This document shows, in pieces, positions 48,512-59,043 of a DNA stretch of 64,000 nt. Made by a program: the position numbers and the translations under genes. Under the pieces are notes generated by a model that searched no databases, had not been told where the DNA came from, and saw only the letters and a program-made list of their open reading frames with translations. Position 1 is the stretch's first letter. Every line of letters begins with the position of its first letter. The stretch is taken from positions 1 to 64,000 of the forward strand of contig NZ_JANJZR010000010.1 of assembly GCF_024623065.1 (NCBI RefSeq), written 5' to 3'. The DNA is from Bacteroides acidifaciens. Its GTDB lineage: Bacteria; Bacteroidota; Bacteroidia; Bacteroidales; Bacteroidaceae.

Positions 48512-49579
48512 TTATACAAATTCAAAATAAAAATCAATATTCTCTTTAATCAATATGTCGATGGGCATATATTTCACGGAATCGACTGCCTTCTTAAATA
48601 CTACGTGGTCACACAATGCTTTCACTCCACAATATCCTTGCAATCCGGGACGCTGTCCTATCAGATAATGCACATCACCCGATTTCAAAAGATCTACATT
48701 TGCTTTCAGAAGGTCATATCCTATCAATCCCTTCATACTACGTCCTGCATGACGAAGATACTCCCCTAACTGATAGACTCTGGAATTAAAGACAACGCCA
48801 AGCACAGCTTTCGGATGCGCCTGGAAAAATTCATCCAATGTCTGCTGATTGTTTTCCTGGTTGGATTTATTGAGCACCACTTCATGAATCGTCAAATTGT
48901 TGTACTCTTCAGTTATATAGTTCATGAAACCTTTCAAACGGCGCTGCATCTGTATTTCAGCAGGATTATCCTTATTATTACTTAAAAACAGAACCAGTTC
49001 CTGCCCTTCTCCTACCGAATAATTGCGCATTAATATTTTGGCCGCAATATATCCACTTTTGTATGAATCCTGCCCGATATATGTCAACGCATCCACCTCT
49101 TCCATATTAAAATCGACAAAGGCATAAGCTATCTTGTTCTCTTGCAGATAGGCTGTCAATGACAACGTTTCTTCCCGGAAATTCGGAGCAATCAAAACAG
49201 CATCCACATTACTATCCTTAATAGCACAACAAGCCTCTCGATAACTCTCCTCATCACCATGATGATAGCACAGATAATCCACACTCACATTGAAAGGACG
49301 CAATTCCTGCCGTGCACGTTCAATACCACCCACTACCGAATGCCAATAATCATGTTCTATATAATAAGGAATCAAGCAAATGAAAGAATATTTCTTTTTA
49401 GCAGCCAATCCGATAGCAAATACATTCGGTTGATAATGAATCTCATCCAACACCTTTTGTACTTTAGCTTTGCTCTTGGGAGATACGTCACCCCGATTGT
49501 GCAGTACCCTGTCAACCGTTCCGGCGGAAACACCGGCCATGCGGGCTATGTCTTTAATGGTATAGTTCTGGTCCTCCAT
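48512..49579 (-). CDS. LacI family transcriptional regulator
   Basis: YTIKDIARMAGVSAGTVDRVLHNRGDVSPKSKAKV HTH; periplasmic-binding-like C-terminus. Confidence 0.93.
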   Translation of the reverse strand: MEDQNYTIKDIARMAGVSAGTVDRVLHNRGDVSPKSKAKVQKVLDEIHYQPNVFAIGLAAKKKYSFICLIPYYIEHDYWHSVVGGIERARQELRPFNVSVDYLCYHHGDEESYREACCAIKDSNVDAVLIAPNFREETLSLTAYLQENKIAYAFVDFNMEEVDALTYIGQDSYKSGYIAAKILMRNYSVGEGQELVLFLSNNKDNPAEIQMQRRLKGFMNYITEEYNNLTIHEVVLNKSNQENNQQTLDEFFQAHPKAVLGVVFNSRVYQLGEYLRHAGRSMKGLIGYDLLKANVDLLKSGDVHYLIGQRPGLQGYCGVKALCDHVVFKKAVDSVKYMPIDILIKENIDFYFEFV

Positions 49580-49777
49580 AGTGCTAAAACTTAAATATTA
49601 TAAATAATCGCTGCAAATATACGAATTATTTTGTTACTACAAGTAAATTTTCTATTTTTGTGTTCGATAACGGCTAATAAAACTAAAACGAAATTTACAC
49701 CTATTAGCTTTAATATCAATACTATATAGGTATAAATACGGAAAGTAATAATTTTATATACTTAAAACACAGTAATA

Positions 49778-51184
49778 ATGAAGAACTTCATGGACGAAAA
49801 CTTCTTGTTGCAGACAGAAACTGCACAAAAGTTGTATCACGAGCATGCGGCTAAAATGCCGATCATCGACTATCACTGCCACTTAATCCCTCAAATGGTA
49901 GCTGACGACTACAAGTTTAAATCACTGACTGAAATATGGTTAGGCGGAGACCACTATAAATGGCGTGCAATGCGTACCAATGGCGTAGACGAACGTTTCT
50001 GCACAGGAAAAGATACCACAGACTGGGAAAAGTTCGAGAAATGGGCGGAAACCGTTCCTTATACATTCCGCAACCCGTTGTATCACTGGACTCACCTTGA
50101 ACTAAAGACAGCATTCGGCATCAACAAGATCTTGAACCCGCAAACTGCACGTGAGATTTACGACGAATGTAACGAGAAGCTGGCTCAACCCGAATATTCA
50201 GCTCGCGGAATGATGCGTCGTTACCATGTAGAAACCGTATGTACTACGGATGATCCTATCGATTCACTGGAATACCACATCAAAACCCGTGAAAGCGGAT
50301 TTGAAGTAAAGATGTTGCCTACTTGGCGTCCTGACAAGGCGATGGCTGTAGAAGTGCCTGCTGATTTCCGTGCTTATGTAGAAAAATTAGCAGAAGTAAG
50401 CGGTGTTACTATCACCAACTTCGATGATATGATTGCCGCTTTACGCAAACGTCATGATTTCTTCGCAGAACAGGGATGTCGTCTGTCTGACCATGGCATC
50501 GAAGAGTTCTATGCAGAAGATTATACAGATGCAGAAATTAAGGCTATATTTAATAAGGTATATGGCGGTACAGAATTGACTAAAGAAGAAATCCTGAAGT
50601 TCAAATCTGCAATGCTTGTCATTTTCGGAGAAATGGATTGGGAAAAAGGATGGACTCAGCAATTCCACTACGGTGCTATCCGCAATAACAACACCAAAAT
50701 GTTTAAACTGTTAGGCCCCGACACCGGTTTTGATTCTATCGGTGAATTTACAACCGCTAAAGCAATGGCTAAATTCCTCGACCGCCTGAATACGAATGGC
50801 AAACTGACCAAAACAATCCTTTACAACCTGAATCCGTGCGCAAACGAAGTTATCGCTACTATGTTAGGTAACTTCCAGGATGGTTCTATAGCTGGAAAAA
50901 TCCAATTCGGTTCAGGATGGTGGTTCCTGGATCAGAAAGATGGTATGGAAAAGCAGATGAACGCCTTATCTGTTCTCGGTCTTTTAAGCCGCTTTGTAGG
51001 TATGTTGACAGATTCGCGCTCGTTCCTCTCCTATCCTCGTCACGAATACTTCCGTCGTACATTATGTAATCTTGTAGGACGTGATGTAGAGAATGGAGAA
51101 ATCCCGACATCTGAAATGGTACGTGTCAACCAGATGATTGAAGATATTAGCTACAATAACGCTAAGAACTTCTTCAAGTTCTAA
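49778..51184 (+). CDS. uxaC: Glucuronate isomerase
   Basis: PIIDYHCHLIPQMVADD, TEIWLGGDHYKWRAMRTNGV, GSGWWFLDQKDGM. Confidence 0.96.
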   Translation: MKNFMDENFLLQTETAQKLYHEHAAKMPIIDYHCHLIPQMVADDYKFKSLTEIWLGGDHYKWRAMRTNGVDERFCTGKDTTDWEKFEKWAETVPYTFRNPLYHWTHLELKTAFGINKILNPQTAREIYDECNEKLAQPEYSARGMMRRYHVETVCTTDDPIDSLEYHIKTRESGFEVKMLPTWRPDKAMAVEVPADFRAYVEKLAEVSGVTITNFDDMIAALRKRHDFFAEQGCRLSDHGIEEFYAEDYTDAEIKAIFNKVYGGTELTKEEILKFKSAMLVIFGEMDWEKGWTQQFHYGAIRNNNTKMFKLLGPDTGFDSIGEFTTAKAMAKFLDRLNTNGKLTKTILYNLNPCANEVIATMLGNFQDGSIAGKIQFGSGWWFLDQKDGMEKQMNALSVLGLLSRFVGMLTDSRSFLSYPRHEYFRRTLCNLVGRDVENGEIPTSEMVRVNQMIEDISYNNAKNFFKF

Positions 51185-51210
51185 CCATCAGAATAGAAAT
51201 ATAAACAAAG

Positions 51211-51246
51211 CCGCTGTTTGAATTCAAATTCAAGCAGCGGTATTTT
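51211..51246 (+). terminator. Intrinsic terminator of uxaC
   Basis: CCGCTG-TT-TGAATTCAAATTCAAG-CAGCGG followed by TATTTTT. Confidence 0.7.
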
Positions 51247-51637
51247 TAGCTCCCCCCCAAAAAACCAAGTAATAGCGTAAATATTTATATAAATAAGGAG
51301 GAATATTTTACTCCATTTTTTAGTCCTACAATTATTACTTTGTCTTAGCAACTTTATTATATCTATCTAGTGAATAAAAACTTTTAATTCAATTGTTTAA
51401 ACACCATTGGATTACAACGACAACTGCAATATTTCTTTTATCAAATAGAATAATTTCATACATCCATAAAATATTCATTATTTTTTTTTAACTAATATAA
51501 GTTTAGAAAATCCGCTAAATTATTTTTAATTTTGCACCGTAATTCTTTTTAGGGAAAGAAGTTGCAAAATAAAAAATGTATAGGTTTGACAAGCGAGCAA
51601 ACCAGAGGGAAATTCTATAATTGGGATTAATTTATAA

Positions 51638-52915
51638 ATGGAATACAGAATTCTACTGCTGATAGTGTCGATGCTTTTCACCGGTACGGTCATGGCAGAA
51701 GGTACGTTAAACAAAGATACGATCAGTGTACGCGTTTATTTCCGGCAAGGTTATTCAATTTTGGAATCTGCATATCGAAATAATGGTACACGTTTGGAGA
51801 TGTTTGCCGCACAGTTCCGTGCGCTACAGGCAGACCAGACTATTCGTCTACGATACATTCATATAGATGTCGGTACTTCACCGGAAGGAAGCAGTAGTCT
51901 TAACAGGCGCCTTTCGGATAAGCGGGCAATCCAAATTATGGATTACTTGCACAATCACACATCACTCCCCGATTCACTAATGAAATTTAATTCGCATGGT
52001 ATAAACTGGGAAGGGTTGAAAAAGCTAGTCTCAGCATCGGATATGTCTTATAAAGACGAAGTTCTTGAGATTTTACACACCATGCCAAAACAGGTGTCAT
52101 GTAACAGCGGAATCGAAGACGAATGCAAGCAGCAGTTGAAAACGCAACACGGTGGACAACCCTATAAGTATATGTATAGACACTTCTTTCCTGAGTTGCG
52201 AAGTGCGAATGTAAATATATACTGCGAATTCGAGCGCCTGCCAAAATTGGAGCGGCCTATTGCTATAGCCAATCACCCTGCTCCAAAAGTTGAGACTCTA
52301 CCTATGAGTTTAGAGAGCACACACACAGCTCCAGTGTCAGCACCACTCAAGCCTTTCTGTATGGTTCTGAAAACCAATATGCTCTACGATGCACTTCTTA
52401 TTCCCAACATAGGTGCGGAATTGCACATCGGGCAAGGATGGTCTGTCGGCTGCAACTGGATGTACTCATGGTGGAAAAACGACACGCGCCATAATTACTG
52501 GCGTATATATGGAGGTGAATTGGGCATCCGTAAATATATTGGTCGTCGTGCAACCAAAAATCCACTCACCGGGCATCACCTTGGCATCTACAGCCAAATA
52601 TTGACTTATGATTTCGAAACCGGCGGTCGTGGCTATATGGCAGGAACACCGGGTGGTACACTGTTAGATAAAGCTAATTATACTGTAGGATTGGAGTATG
52701 GTTATTCACTACCTGTCAACCGAAAACTTAGCATCGACTTCACGCTTGGTGCAGGTTACATGACGGGGCAATATCATGAATACCTGCCTCTTGATGGGTG
52801 TAATGTGTGGCAAAGTACCAAACAGCGTCGCTGGTTTGGCCCAACGAAAGCGGAAATATCGTTGGTGTGGTTCGTCGGACGCAATAGTTGCAACGGGAAA
52901 GGAGGTAAACGATGA
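51638..52915 (+). CDS. DUF3575 / OmpA-like outer membrane protein of a fimbrial locus
   Basis: OmpA-like N-terminal part (SSSLNRRLSDKRAIQIMDYL), DUF3575 C-terminus (LKTNMLYDALLIPNIGAELHIGQGWSVGCNWMYSWW). Confidence 0.8.
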   Translation: MEYRILLLIVSMLFTGTVMAEGTLNKDTISVRVYFRQGYSILESAYRNNGTRLEMFAAQFRALQADQTIRLRYIHIDVGTSPEGSSSLNRRLSDKRAIQIMDYLHNHTSLPDSLMKFNSHGINWEGLKKLVSASDMSYKDEVLEILHTMPKQVSCNSGIEDECKQQLKTQHGGQPYKYMYRHFFPELRSANVNIYCEFERLPKLERPIAIANHPAPKVETLPMSLESTHTAPVSAPLKPFCMVLKTNMLYDALLIPNIGAELHIGQGWSVGCNWMYSWWKNDTRHNYWRIYGGELGIRKYIGRRATKNPLTGHHLGIYSQILTYDFETGGRGYMAGTPGGTLLDKANYTVGLEYGYSLPVNRKLSIDFTLGAGYMTGQYHEYLPLDGCNVWQSTKQRRWFGPTKAEISLVWFVGRNSCNGKGGKR

Positions 52916-53880
52916 AAAAGACACATTGTTTCTCCACCCATATGCTTTATCTCACAACATCCCTGCTGATGGTGGGATGTGAGCACAAAGAGCTATGCCA
53001 CGACCATCCGCACACAACGCAGCTACAGGTTGTCTTCGACTGGGCGAAAGCCCCCGACGCGTCTCCCAAATCCATGTCGCTCTACCTGTTTCCACAGGAT
53101 GGTGGCAAGGCGCTGCGTTACGAGTTCGCAGGTCATAAAGGCGGCAAAATCCGGGTACCGGCGGGACACTATGACGCATTGTGCCTGAACAGCGACACAG
53201 AAGGCATCTACTACCGCAACACAGATAAAAGAACAACTTTCGAGGTGACGACGCGCACGACAGCACTCCTGTCACGTCTTTCTTCATTGGGTGTGCCCTC
53301 TCAAAATGCGCCCCGCGCCGAAGGGACGAAAAACGAACGTGTGGCATTGGAGCCGGACCGTGTGTGGAGCGACCATACGGAAAACATACAACTGAAAAAA
53401 GCTACCGACGGTCAATCGCTTACGCTTTATCCGGAAATATCGATACACACATGTACCATCGAAATCCGAAATGCTGAAAACCTGAAATATGTATCGGGCG
53501 TCAGCGCCTCTATCTCAACCATGGCAGGCGGCATGTTGCCGGGCATAGGACCGAACGCGTTGTCCGAAGAACGGGTCACAATCCCCTTCGGGGTCGCCAT
53601 GTCGGCCGACAAGACAACCATAACAGGTGGGATACAGAGTTTCGGTCACTGCCCGTTCACTCAGAACAGCCATAAATTGGTTGTTTACACCGTGTTGGCA
53701 GATGGCAGCAAATGGTACTACACATATGATGTGACCAAACAGTTCCATACAGCTCCGAACCCACAGCATGTGCATATCCTGTTGGAAAAATTACCAATTC
53801 CGAAGCCGATCGTCGATGGCGGTGGTTTCGACCCCTCAGTTGACGAATGGGAGGATATAGAAGTAGACATCGAGATGTAA
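52912..53880 (+). CDS. DUF5119 / FimB-Mfa2-like fimbrial anchor protein
   Basis: Lipobox LLMVGC; LCHDHPHTTQLQVVFDWAKAPDA; start overlaps the upstream stop. Confidence 0.78.
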   Translation: MKKTHCFSTHMLYLTTSLLMVGCEHKELCHDHPHTTQLQVVFDWAKAPDASPKSMSLYLFPQDGGKALRYEFAGHKGGKIRVPAGHYDALCLNSDTEGIYYRNTDKRTTFEVTTRTTALLSRLSSLGVPSQNAPRAEGTKNERVALEPDRVWSDHTENIQLKKATDGQSLTLYPEISIHTCTIEIRNAENLKYVSGVSASISTMAGGMLPGIGPNALSEERVTIPFGVAMSADKTTITGGIQSFGHCPFTQNSHKLVVYTVLADGSKWYYTYDVTKQFHTAPNPQHVHILLEKLPIPKPIVDGGGFDPSVDEWEDIEVDIEM

Positions 53881-53944
53881 ACAAATCATAATTAATTCAC
53901 ACAACTAAATTTTTATTTCTAATTAAATTTTTATTTTTTTATTT

Positions 53945-55084
53945 ATGAAACAGAAATTATTTTTAGCAGCTATGGCAGCAATTGCCATGACATCGTGTTC
54001 AAACGACGAAACTTTGGAAATCAACACTGGTACTGAGCGAGCTATCGACTTCCGTACTGCAATGGCGACACGTGCCACAGAAACAACCACTGCCAACCTT
54101 GACAAATTCTATGTTACAGCGTTTAACGAGAACAAATTAAATTTTCCGTATTTCGAAAACTTAGAGTTCAAAAGAACAGAGGCAGAGGAAGAAGGAGAAA
54201 GTACTTATTTTACATCAGAGGATAAATATTATTACCCTGGTGATGGTTCAAGTTTGACTTTTTACGCTTATGCTCCTTCTGCGACAGATTTAGGAACCAT
54301 CGTTAAGACTGACAATACAAATAAAAATCTTACCCTTGACTTTTCACCTGCTGAAGAGATTTCCAAACAAGTAGACTTTATTACTGCAAATGCCACAGGT
54401 AGCAAGAATGATGCAGAATTAGGTGTAGCTTTGAAGTTCGCCCATCGTCTTTCACAGATTGAAATTAAGGGTAAAAGCGAAAATACAAGCTATGATTTCA
54501 AAGTAAAAGGTATACGTATTGGAAAAGTTTGTTCAAAAGCTTCCTTTGATTTTAAAAATGGAACATGGGAACTTTCAGAGGATGAAGATGTTGATGTGGC
54601 AATATATGAAAAAGTGTATGCTGATGATGCTGATCCAACAGAATTATCAGCAGAAGCTACTTCATTTATGGCCGGAGATAATGCCATGCTACTTCCGCAA
54701 AGATTAGAAGCATGGCAACCACAAGATTCTGACAATACAAACAAAAAGGCATACCTCTCAGTACTTGTACGGGTCACAACCAAAGCTGGCGCATTAGTAT
54801 ACCCATTCGATGGTGATGAAAGAGACTATGCATGGGCTGCCATACCTGTTGGAATTGAGTGGGCAGCTGGAAAAAAATACGTGTATACTTTGGACTTTAC
54901 TACAGGAGCAGGCTTTGTGGATCCTACTGAAGATGAAAACAAAGGTGAGTCTGTTATAACAGGAGAAATCAAATTTACTGTAGATGTCGAAGCCTGGTCT
55001 GAATCTGAAGAAGAAGTGGAGGTACCGAGAGACCCAAATTTGGATATTGATGAAGGTGAATTTCCAGACCAATGGGAAGACTAA
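53945..55084 (+). CDS. Fimbrillin family lipoprotein (FimA/Mfa1-like)
   Basis: MKQKLFLAAMAAIAMTSCSNDE lipobox; RAIDFRTAMATRATETTTANLDKFYVTAFN. Confidence 0.85.
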   Translation: MKQKLFLAAMAAIAMTSCSNDETLEINTGTERAIDFRTAMATRATETTTANLDKFYVTAFNENKLNFPYFENLEFKRTEAEEEGESTYFTSEDKYYYPGDGSSLTFYAYAPSATDLGTIVKTDNTNKNLTLDFSPAEEISKQVDFITANATGSKNDAELGVALKFAHRLSQIEIKGKSENTSYDFKVKGIRIGKVCSKASFDFKNGTWELSEDEDVDVAIYEKVYADDADPTELSAEATSFMAGDNAMLLPQRLEAWQPQDSDNTNKKAYLSVLVRVTTKAGALVYPFDGDERDYAWAAIPVGIEWAAGKKYVYTLDFTTGAGFVDPTEDENKGESVITGEIKFTVDVEAWSESEEEVEVPRDPNLDIDEGEFPDQWED

Positions 55085-55170
55085 TAAGATATCACATCTT
55101 ATTATAACCCCAAGATAGTCACAAAACCAATTCTTATTGTTTGATAAAAATCAAACATAATAACGTAACA

Positions 55171-55203
55171 ACCCGGCTACTGAAAATCAGTAGCCGGGTT
55201 TTA
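55171..55203 (+). terminator. Intrinsic terminator of the fimbrial operon
   Basis: AACCCGGCTACTG-AAAAT-CAGTAGCCGGGTT followed by TTATTTTC. Confidence 0.8.
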
Positions 55204-55386
55204 TTTTCAACGCCCAAGCCTCACCTTAAAAAGCGAAGGTTCAGATATCAATAGCATGGATTATGAATATAGATGAGCCACTCCAATTTTATGTTTAAAT
55301 TTTCGGGCTGCCCCCAATTCGTTGTCGGACTGCCCCTATACACCTATATAACAAAAAAAGAGATAACTTTAGCCATCTCCTTTTTG

Positions 55387-55459
55387 TACACCCTCAGGGA
55401 CTCGAACCCTGGACCCACTGATTAAGAGTCAGTTGCTCTACCAACTGAGCTAAGAGTGC
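55387..55459 (-). tRNA. tRNA-Lys(CTT)
   Basis: GCACTCTTAGCTCAGTTGGTAGAGCAACTGACTCTTAATCAGTGGGTCCAGGGTTCGAGTCCCTGAGGGTGTA; loop CTCTTAA. Confidence 0.93.
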
Positions 55460-55492
55460 AACATTAAATTTGTGTTGCAACTTCGGAATTAG

Positions 55493-55565
55493 TACACCCT
55501 CAGGGACTCGAACCCTGGACCCACTGATTAAGAGTCAGTTGCTCTACCAACTGAGCTAAGAGTGC
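55493..55565 (-). tRNA. tRNA-Lys(CTT), second copy
   Basis: Same sequence as the first copy. Confidence 0.93.
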
Positions 55566-55654
55566 TTATTTCCTCGTTTGCGGTTGCAAAAGTAGGTCTT
55601 TTATTTTATTTGACCAAACAATAATGCAGCTTTTTTACTATATTTTTTTCGCTT

Positions 55655-56458
55655 TTATTCGAACACATAAAGCTCGGAAGGCGTATTTCGCTTTAAAGCA
55701 AGCAGTTGCACATCTTTGCCAACAATAACACCTTTGTTCTTTAATTTCCATTCTACAGTTTTAAAAGCCAACTCCGGATGATTATTATCTTTACTCAAGT
55801 GGCATAACCAGATATATCGCAAGTGTTCCGTGATATTTTCCGCTAAAAACTCAGCAGTATCCGAGTTACTCATGTGTCCGGTCTTACTTGTGATCCGCTC
55901 TTTCAGATATTGAGGATAAGGACCCATTTTGAGCATTTCTTCATCATAGTTAGCTTCCAGAATCAGATAATGTGCCTTGCCAATATAATGAGCTGCTGTA
56001 GAAGTAATCTCCCCAAGGTCAGTTAAAAAAGAAAATACTTTGCCATCTATTTCGATGCAGTATCCCACATTATCCGTACCATCATGCGGAACCTCAAAAG
56101 ATTCAATGCGGAAATCCTCTAAAACCATAGGTTCCTGTTTTTCCAAATAACGAACTGACGAACTAAGCTTCTCCGTCATACAATAACTGCGATTGATTCC
56201 TGCATGAATACGTGCCGTTGTGTAAACCGGAATGTTTAACTTCTCACCCAAATGGCCTACAGCCTTGATATGATCCGCATGATCATGCGTAATAAATACG
56301 GCACGGATACTATCCATCAAGATATTGAAATCCTTCAGTGTCTTTTTTATAGTACGAATACCAATCCCAGCATCTATCAGTATTCCATAGGTTTCAGTGC
56401 CTAGATAATAACAGTTCCCACTACTGCCACTCGCTAAGCTTATAAATTTTACTTTCAT
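55655..56458 (-). CDS. MBL-fold metallohydrolase (YycJ/WalJ-like)
   Basis: LASGSSGNCYYLGTETYGILIDAG, FITHDHADHIKAV, LSKDNNHPELA. Confidence 0.88.
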   Translation of the reverse strand: MKVKFISLASGSSGNCYYLGTETYGILIDAGIGIRTIKKTLKDFNILMDSIRAVFITHDHADHIKAVGHLGEKLNIPVYTTARIHAGINRSYCMTEKLSSSVRYLEKQEPMVLEDFRIESFEVPHDGTDNVGYCIEIDGKVFSFLTDLGEITSTAAHYIGKAHYLILEANYDEEMLKMGPYPQYLKERITSKTGHMSNSDTAEFLAENITEHLRYIWLCHLSKDNNHPELAFKTVEWKLKNKGVIVGKDVQLLALKRNTPSELYVFE

Positions 56459-56487
56459 GTTTTATCTTCTTTGTTAAAAAATAAAAA

Positions 56488-56518
56488 TGCCGTCAACTTT
56501 TACAGCAAAGTGACGGCA
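56488..56518 (-). terminator. Intrinsic terminator of the MFS gene
   Basis: TGCCGTCA...TGACGGCA with an A-rich 5' flank on +. Confidence 0.6.
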
Positions 56519-56542
56519 AATATACGTAAAAAAAGGAGAAAT

Positions 56543-57931
56543 TTACTGATTAGCTTTCTTCTTTTTGTCGATGGATTCGGTGATCTTTGCAAATAATAGT
56601 AATGCTATAGCAGCAATCAGACCAATTGCAGCGAAGTAATACCATATATAATGTGCATTTGCGCTAGCAGCTTCCCATGCTGCACGTGTCTCGAACAAGG
56701 CTGGATCCGGACAATATTTGGTCAATAAGATTCCCGCCAATCCGAAACCGAAGATAGACGAAAGGAAAGAATGCAGATGGCTGAATCCTAAATACATCCC
56801 TTCTTCCCCTTTAGGAGCCTGCAAAGAGAAATATTCCAAATAGCGTGGCGAAATGAAACATTCGGCAAGTGCCTGCACAACGATACCTGTCACCATCATC
56901 AACGTAATATTGCTTATCCCGGAAAGCAAGTCATTGCCGAGCAGGTTTCCACATGCCATCAGCAAAGCTGAAACAGGAATCAAAAACATTCCCACATTCA
57001 TTGAAGTGATAGCGCTACGCTTTGCCATCAGACGTGTGATAAAACTAACACAGCATACCACCACAAAAGGATTCACATTGGCAATCCAACCCGGCTTTGC
57101 CGTTTCGCCGGCCATACGAATCACATACTTCGGCATCGTGGCATAAAGTTGTTGTTGCACCATCCAGAATCCTGTGACAATCAGTATAAGAATCAACAAA
57201 CGCCAGTTCGTTATAATTCTCATGAACCCCTGCCCGATCTCATGAAGGCTCTTTCCTTCTCCTGCCGTATGAGTGGATTTATAAAGAAAAACAACAGCAA
57301 GCAAAGCAATAATAGTCATCGCTCCAGAAAAATAATTGATATAGATATATGCCTGCTCGCCAATCACATTCCGCAAAGGATCAATAATCGTCTTACCGGT
57401 GAAAGCACCTATATTCACCAGCATATAAAAAATAGAATAACCGCGGGCACGGGTAGCCTCTGTTGTCTCCTTAGCCACAGAAGCTGAAATAATGGATTTG
57501 ATGAAAGAACCACCCACCATAAGAATAAACAAGACAGGCACAATCATCCAACGGGAATAGCTATCAGGCAAACCGTTAAACCGGGTCGTCGCGCCATAAC
57601 TTACTAATCCGGCCGTCTCTAATAAAGTAGGCAAAACTCCTAGCCCCAAATATCCGACAGATAATAAAGAGAACGCTATAATCATTGATTTTCGGAAACC
57701 GATCTTATCGGCATAAGCACCGGAGAAAATAGGAAGCAGATATAACCCGCCGGAGAAAAGACCGGAAATCATACTTGCTTCAAAATCATTAAAACCTAAA
57801 ATAGAAGATAGATAAATAGTGAGAACGATAAAAACGGCATAATACGCCATACGTTCAAACAGTTCGACTGTGTTGCTAACCCAAAATGCTCTCGTAAAGC
57901 CTTTGGCAGCACGCTGAGGGGAATTGTTCAT
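56543..57931 (-). CDS. MFS transporter (POT-like)
   Basis: 12-TM ORF, RAFWVSNTVELFERMAYYAVFIVLTIYL, SGAYADKIGFRKSM. Confidence 0.85.
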   Translation of the reverse strand: MNNSPQRAAKGFTRAFWVSNTVELFERMAYYAVFIVLTIYLSSILGFNDFEASMISGLFSGGLYLLPIFSGAYADKIGFRKSMIIAFSLLSVGYLGLGVLPTLLETAGLVSYGATTRFNGLPDSYSRWMIVPVLFILMVGGSFIKSIISASVAKETTEATRARGYSIFYMLVNIGAFTGKTIIDPLRNVIGEQAYIYINYFSGAMTIIALLAVVFLYKSTHTAGEGKSLHEIGQGFMRIITNWRLLILILIVTGFWMVQQQLYATMPKYVIRMAGETAKPGWIANVNPFVVVCCVSFITRLMAKRSAITSMNVGMFLIPVSALLMACGNLLGNDLLSGISNITLMMVTGIVVQALAECFISPRYLEYFSLQAPKGEEGMYLGFSHLHSFLSSIFGFGLAGILLTKYCPDPALFETRAAWEAASANAHYIWYYFAAIGLIAAIALLLFAKITESIDKKKKANQ

Positions 57932-58031
57932 GTAGTGATAATTTTTATTATAATGTTAATTCGGAACAAAGATACGTTTTTTTGATTTACTGTCCGTATC
58001 TTTGTCTAAAATTAGGTATTAAAAAAGAACT

Positions 58032-58454
58032 ATGATTATAGCTGTTGATTTTGACGGAACGATTGTAGAGCATCGTTACCCGCGTATTGGTGAAGAAATT
58101 CCATTCGCAGTAGATACACTGAAGTTGTTGCAACAAGAAAAGCACCGTTTGATATTGTGGAGTGTGCGCGAAGGTTCACTTTTGGACGAAGCTGTCGAAT
58201 GGTGCAAAGCCAGAGGCTTGGAGTTTTATGCTGTCAACAAGGATTATCCTGAAGAACAAAAAGACCACCAAGGCTTCTCCCGAAAGCTGAAAGCCGACAT
58301 GTTTATAGACGACCGCAATTTGGGCGGACTGCCGGACTGGGGAGTTATCTATGAAATGATAAAAGAAAAAAAGACATTCGCAGATATATACAGTCAAAAT
58401 GGAGAAGAGGAAAAAACATCCTTGAAAAAGAAAAGAAGATGGCTACCTTTTTAG
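58032..58454 (+). CDS. HAD-like hydrolase
   Basis: MIIAVDFDGTIVEHRYPRIG; LILWSVREG; ADMFIDDRNLGG. Confidence 0.82.
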   Translation: MIIAVDFDGTIVEHRYPRIGEEIPFAVDTLKLLQQEKHRLILWSVREGSLLDEAVEWCKARGLEFYAVNKDYPEEQKDHQGFSRKLKADMFIDDRNLGGLPDWGVIYEMIKEKKTFADIYSQNGEEEKTSLKKKRRWLPF

Positions 58455-58531
58455 ACGCTCAAATAAATGTGAATTTTGCCTATTTTGATTAAAAATGTGA
58501 CTAAACAGTCGATTTTTGCGACTATTCGGTG

Positions 58532-58634
58532 TATATTTGCATCCCCTTATTTCTCGTGCCCTTATTAAAATCACGAGTATTATATGTTTATTTTGAAAAT
58601 TGTGCACTCTCATCAAGCGTGATTAGAGTGCACA
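58532..58634 (+). ncRNA. Candidate small RNA
   Basis: TATATTTGC box at 58532-58540, no ORF, CTCGTG/CACGAG then TGTGCACTCT-cATCA-agcg-TGAT-tAGAGTGCACA hairpins. Confidence 0.35.
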
Positions 58635-58667
58635 TATATTTATAGGCAATACCATTCGTATGTTCTA

Positions 58668-58934
58668 TTATGCTTCTTTATTCTCCCATTTCTCCCTAAA
58701 TTCCCATAACTGTTCAATAATGGGATGAAAAGTAGAATTTTCCCAGTTTCTGTCAATCATCGCGATTAAAGATTCCAAATACTGTTTACCATCAATAATA
58801 GTAGTACACTTGTTAAGCTGATATTTTTCAGTCGGATAATTTTTAGTCTCAAGCATTTTTTTCGCCCAGCCCAGCAGTTCCTGAACTGATTCATTGTCAT
58901 AATGTTGCGTCATATCTATTCTATTTTTCGACAA
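58668..58934 (-). CDS. Hypothetical protein
   Basis: 88-aa ORF. Confidence 0.55.
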   Translation of the reverse strand: MSKNRIDMTQHYDNESVQELLGWAKKMLETKNYPTEKYQLNKCTTIIDGKQYLESLIAMIDRNWENSTFHPIIEQLWEFREKWENKEA

Positions 58935-59043
58935 AGATACAAAGTTTATTTATTCATGAATAAAGTTATTACTTTCTTTTCAATATCAGACCTTTCTGTT
59001 TTTTATCATCAGCATAGAACAAACTAACGATATTTTACGTTTA

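Noticed and set aside
51247-51637. Invertible promoter upstream of the fimbrial operon
   Set aside because: I looked for inverted repeats flanking the TAATTTTG box (51527-51534) and found no convincing pair; no adjacent invertase.
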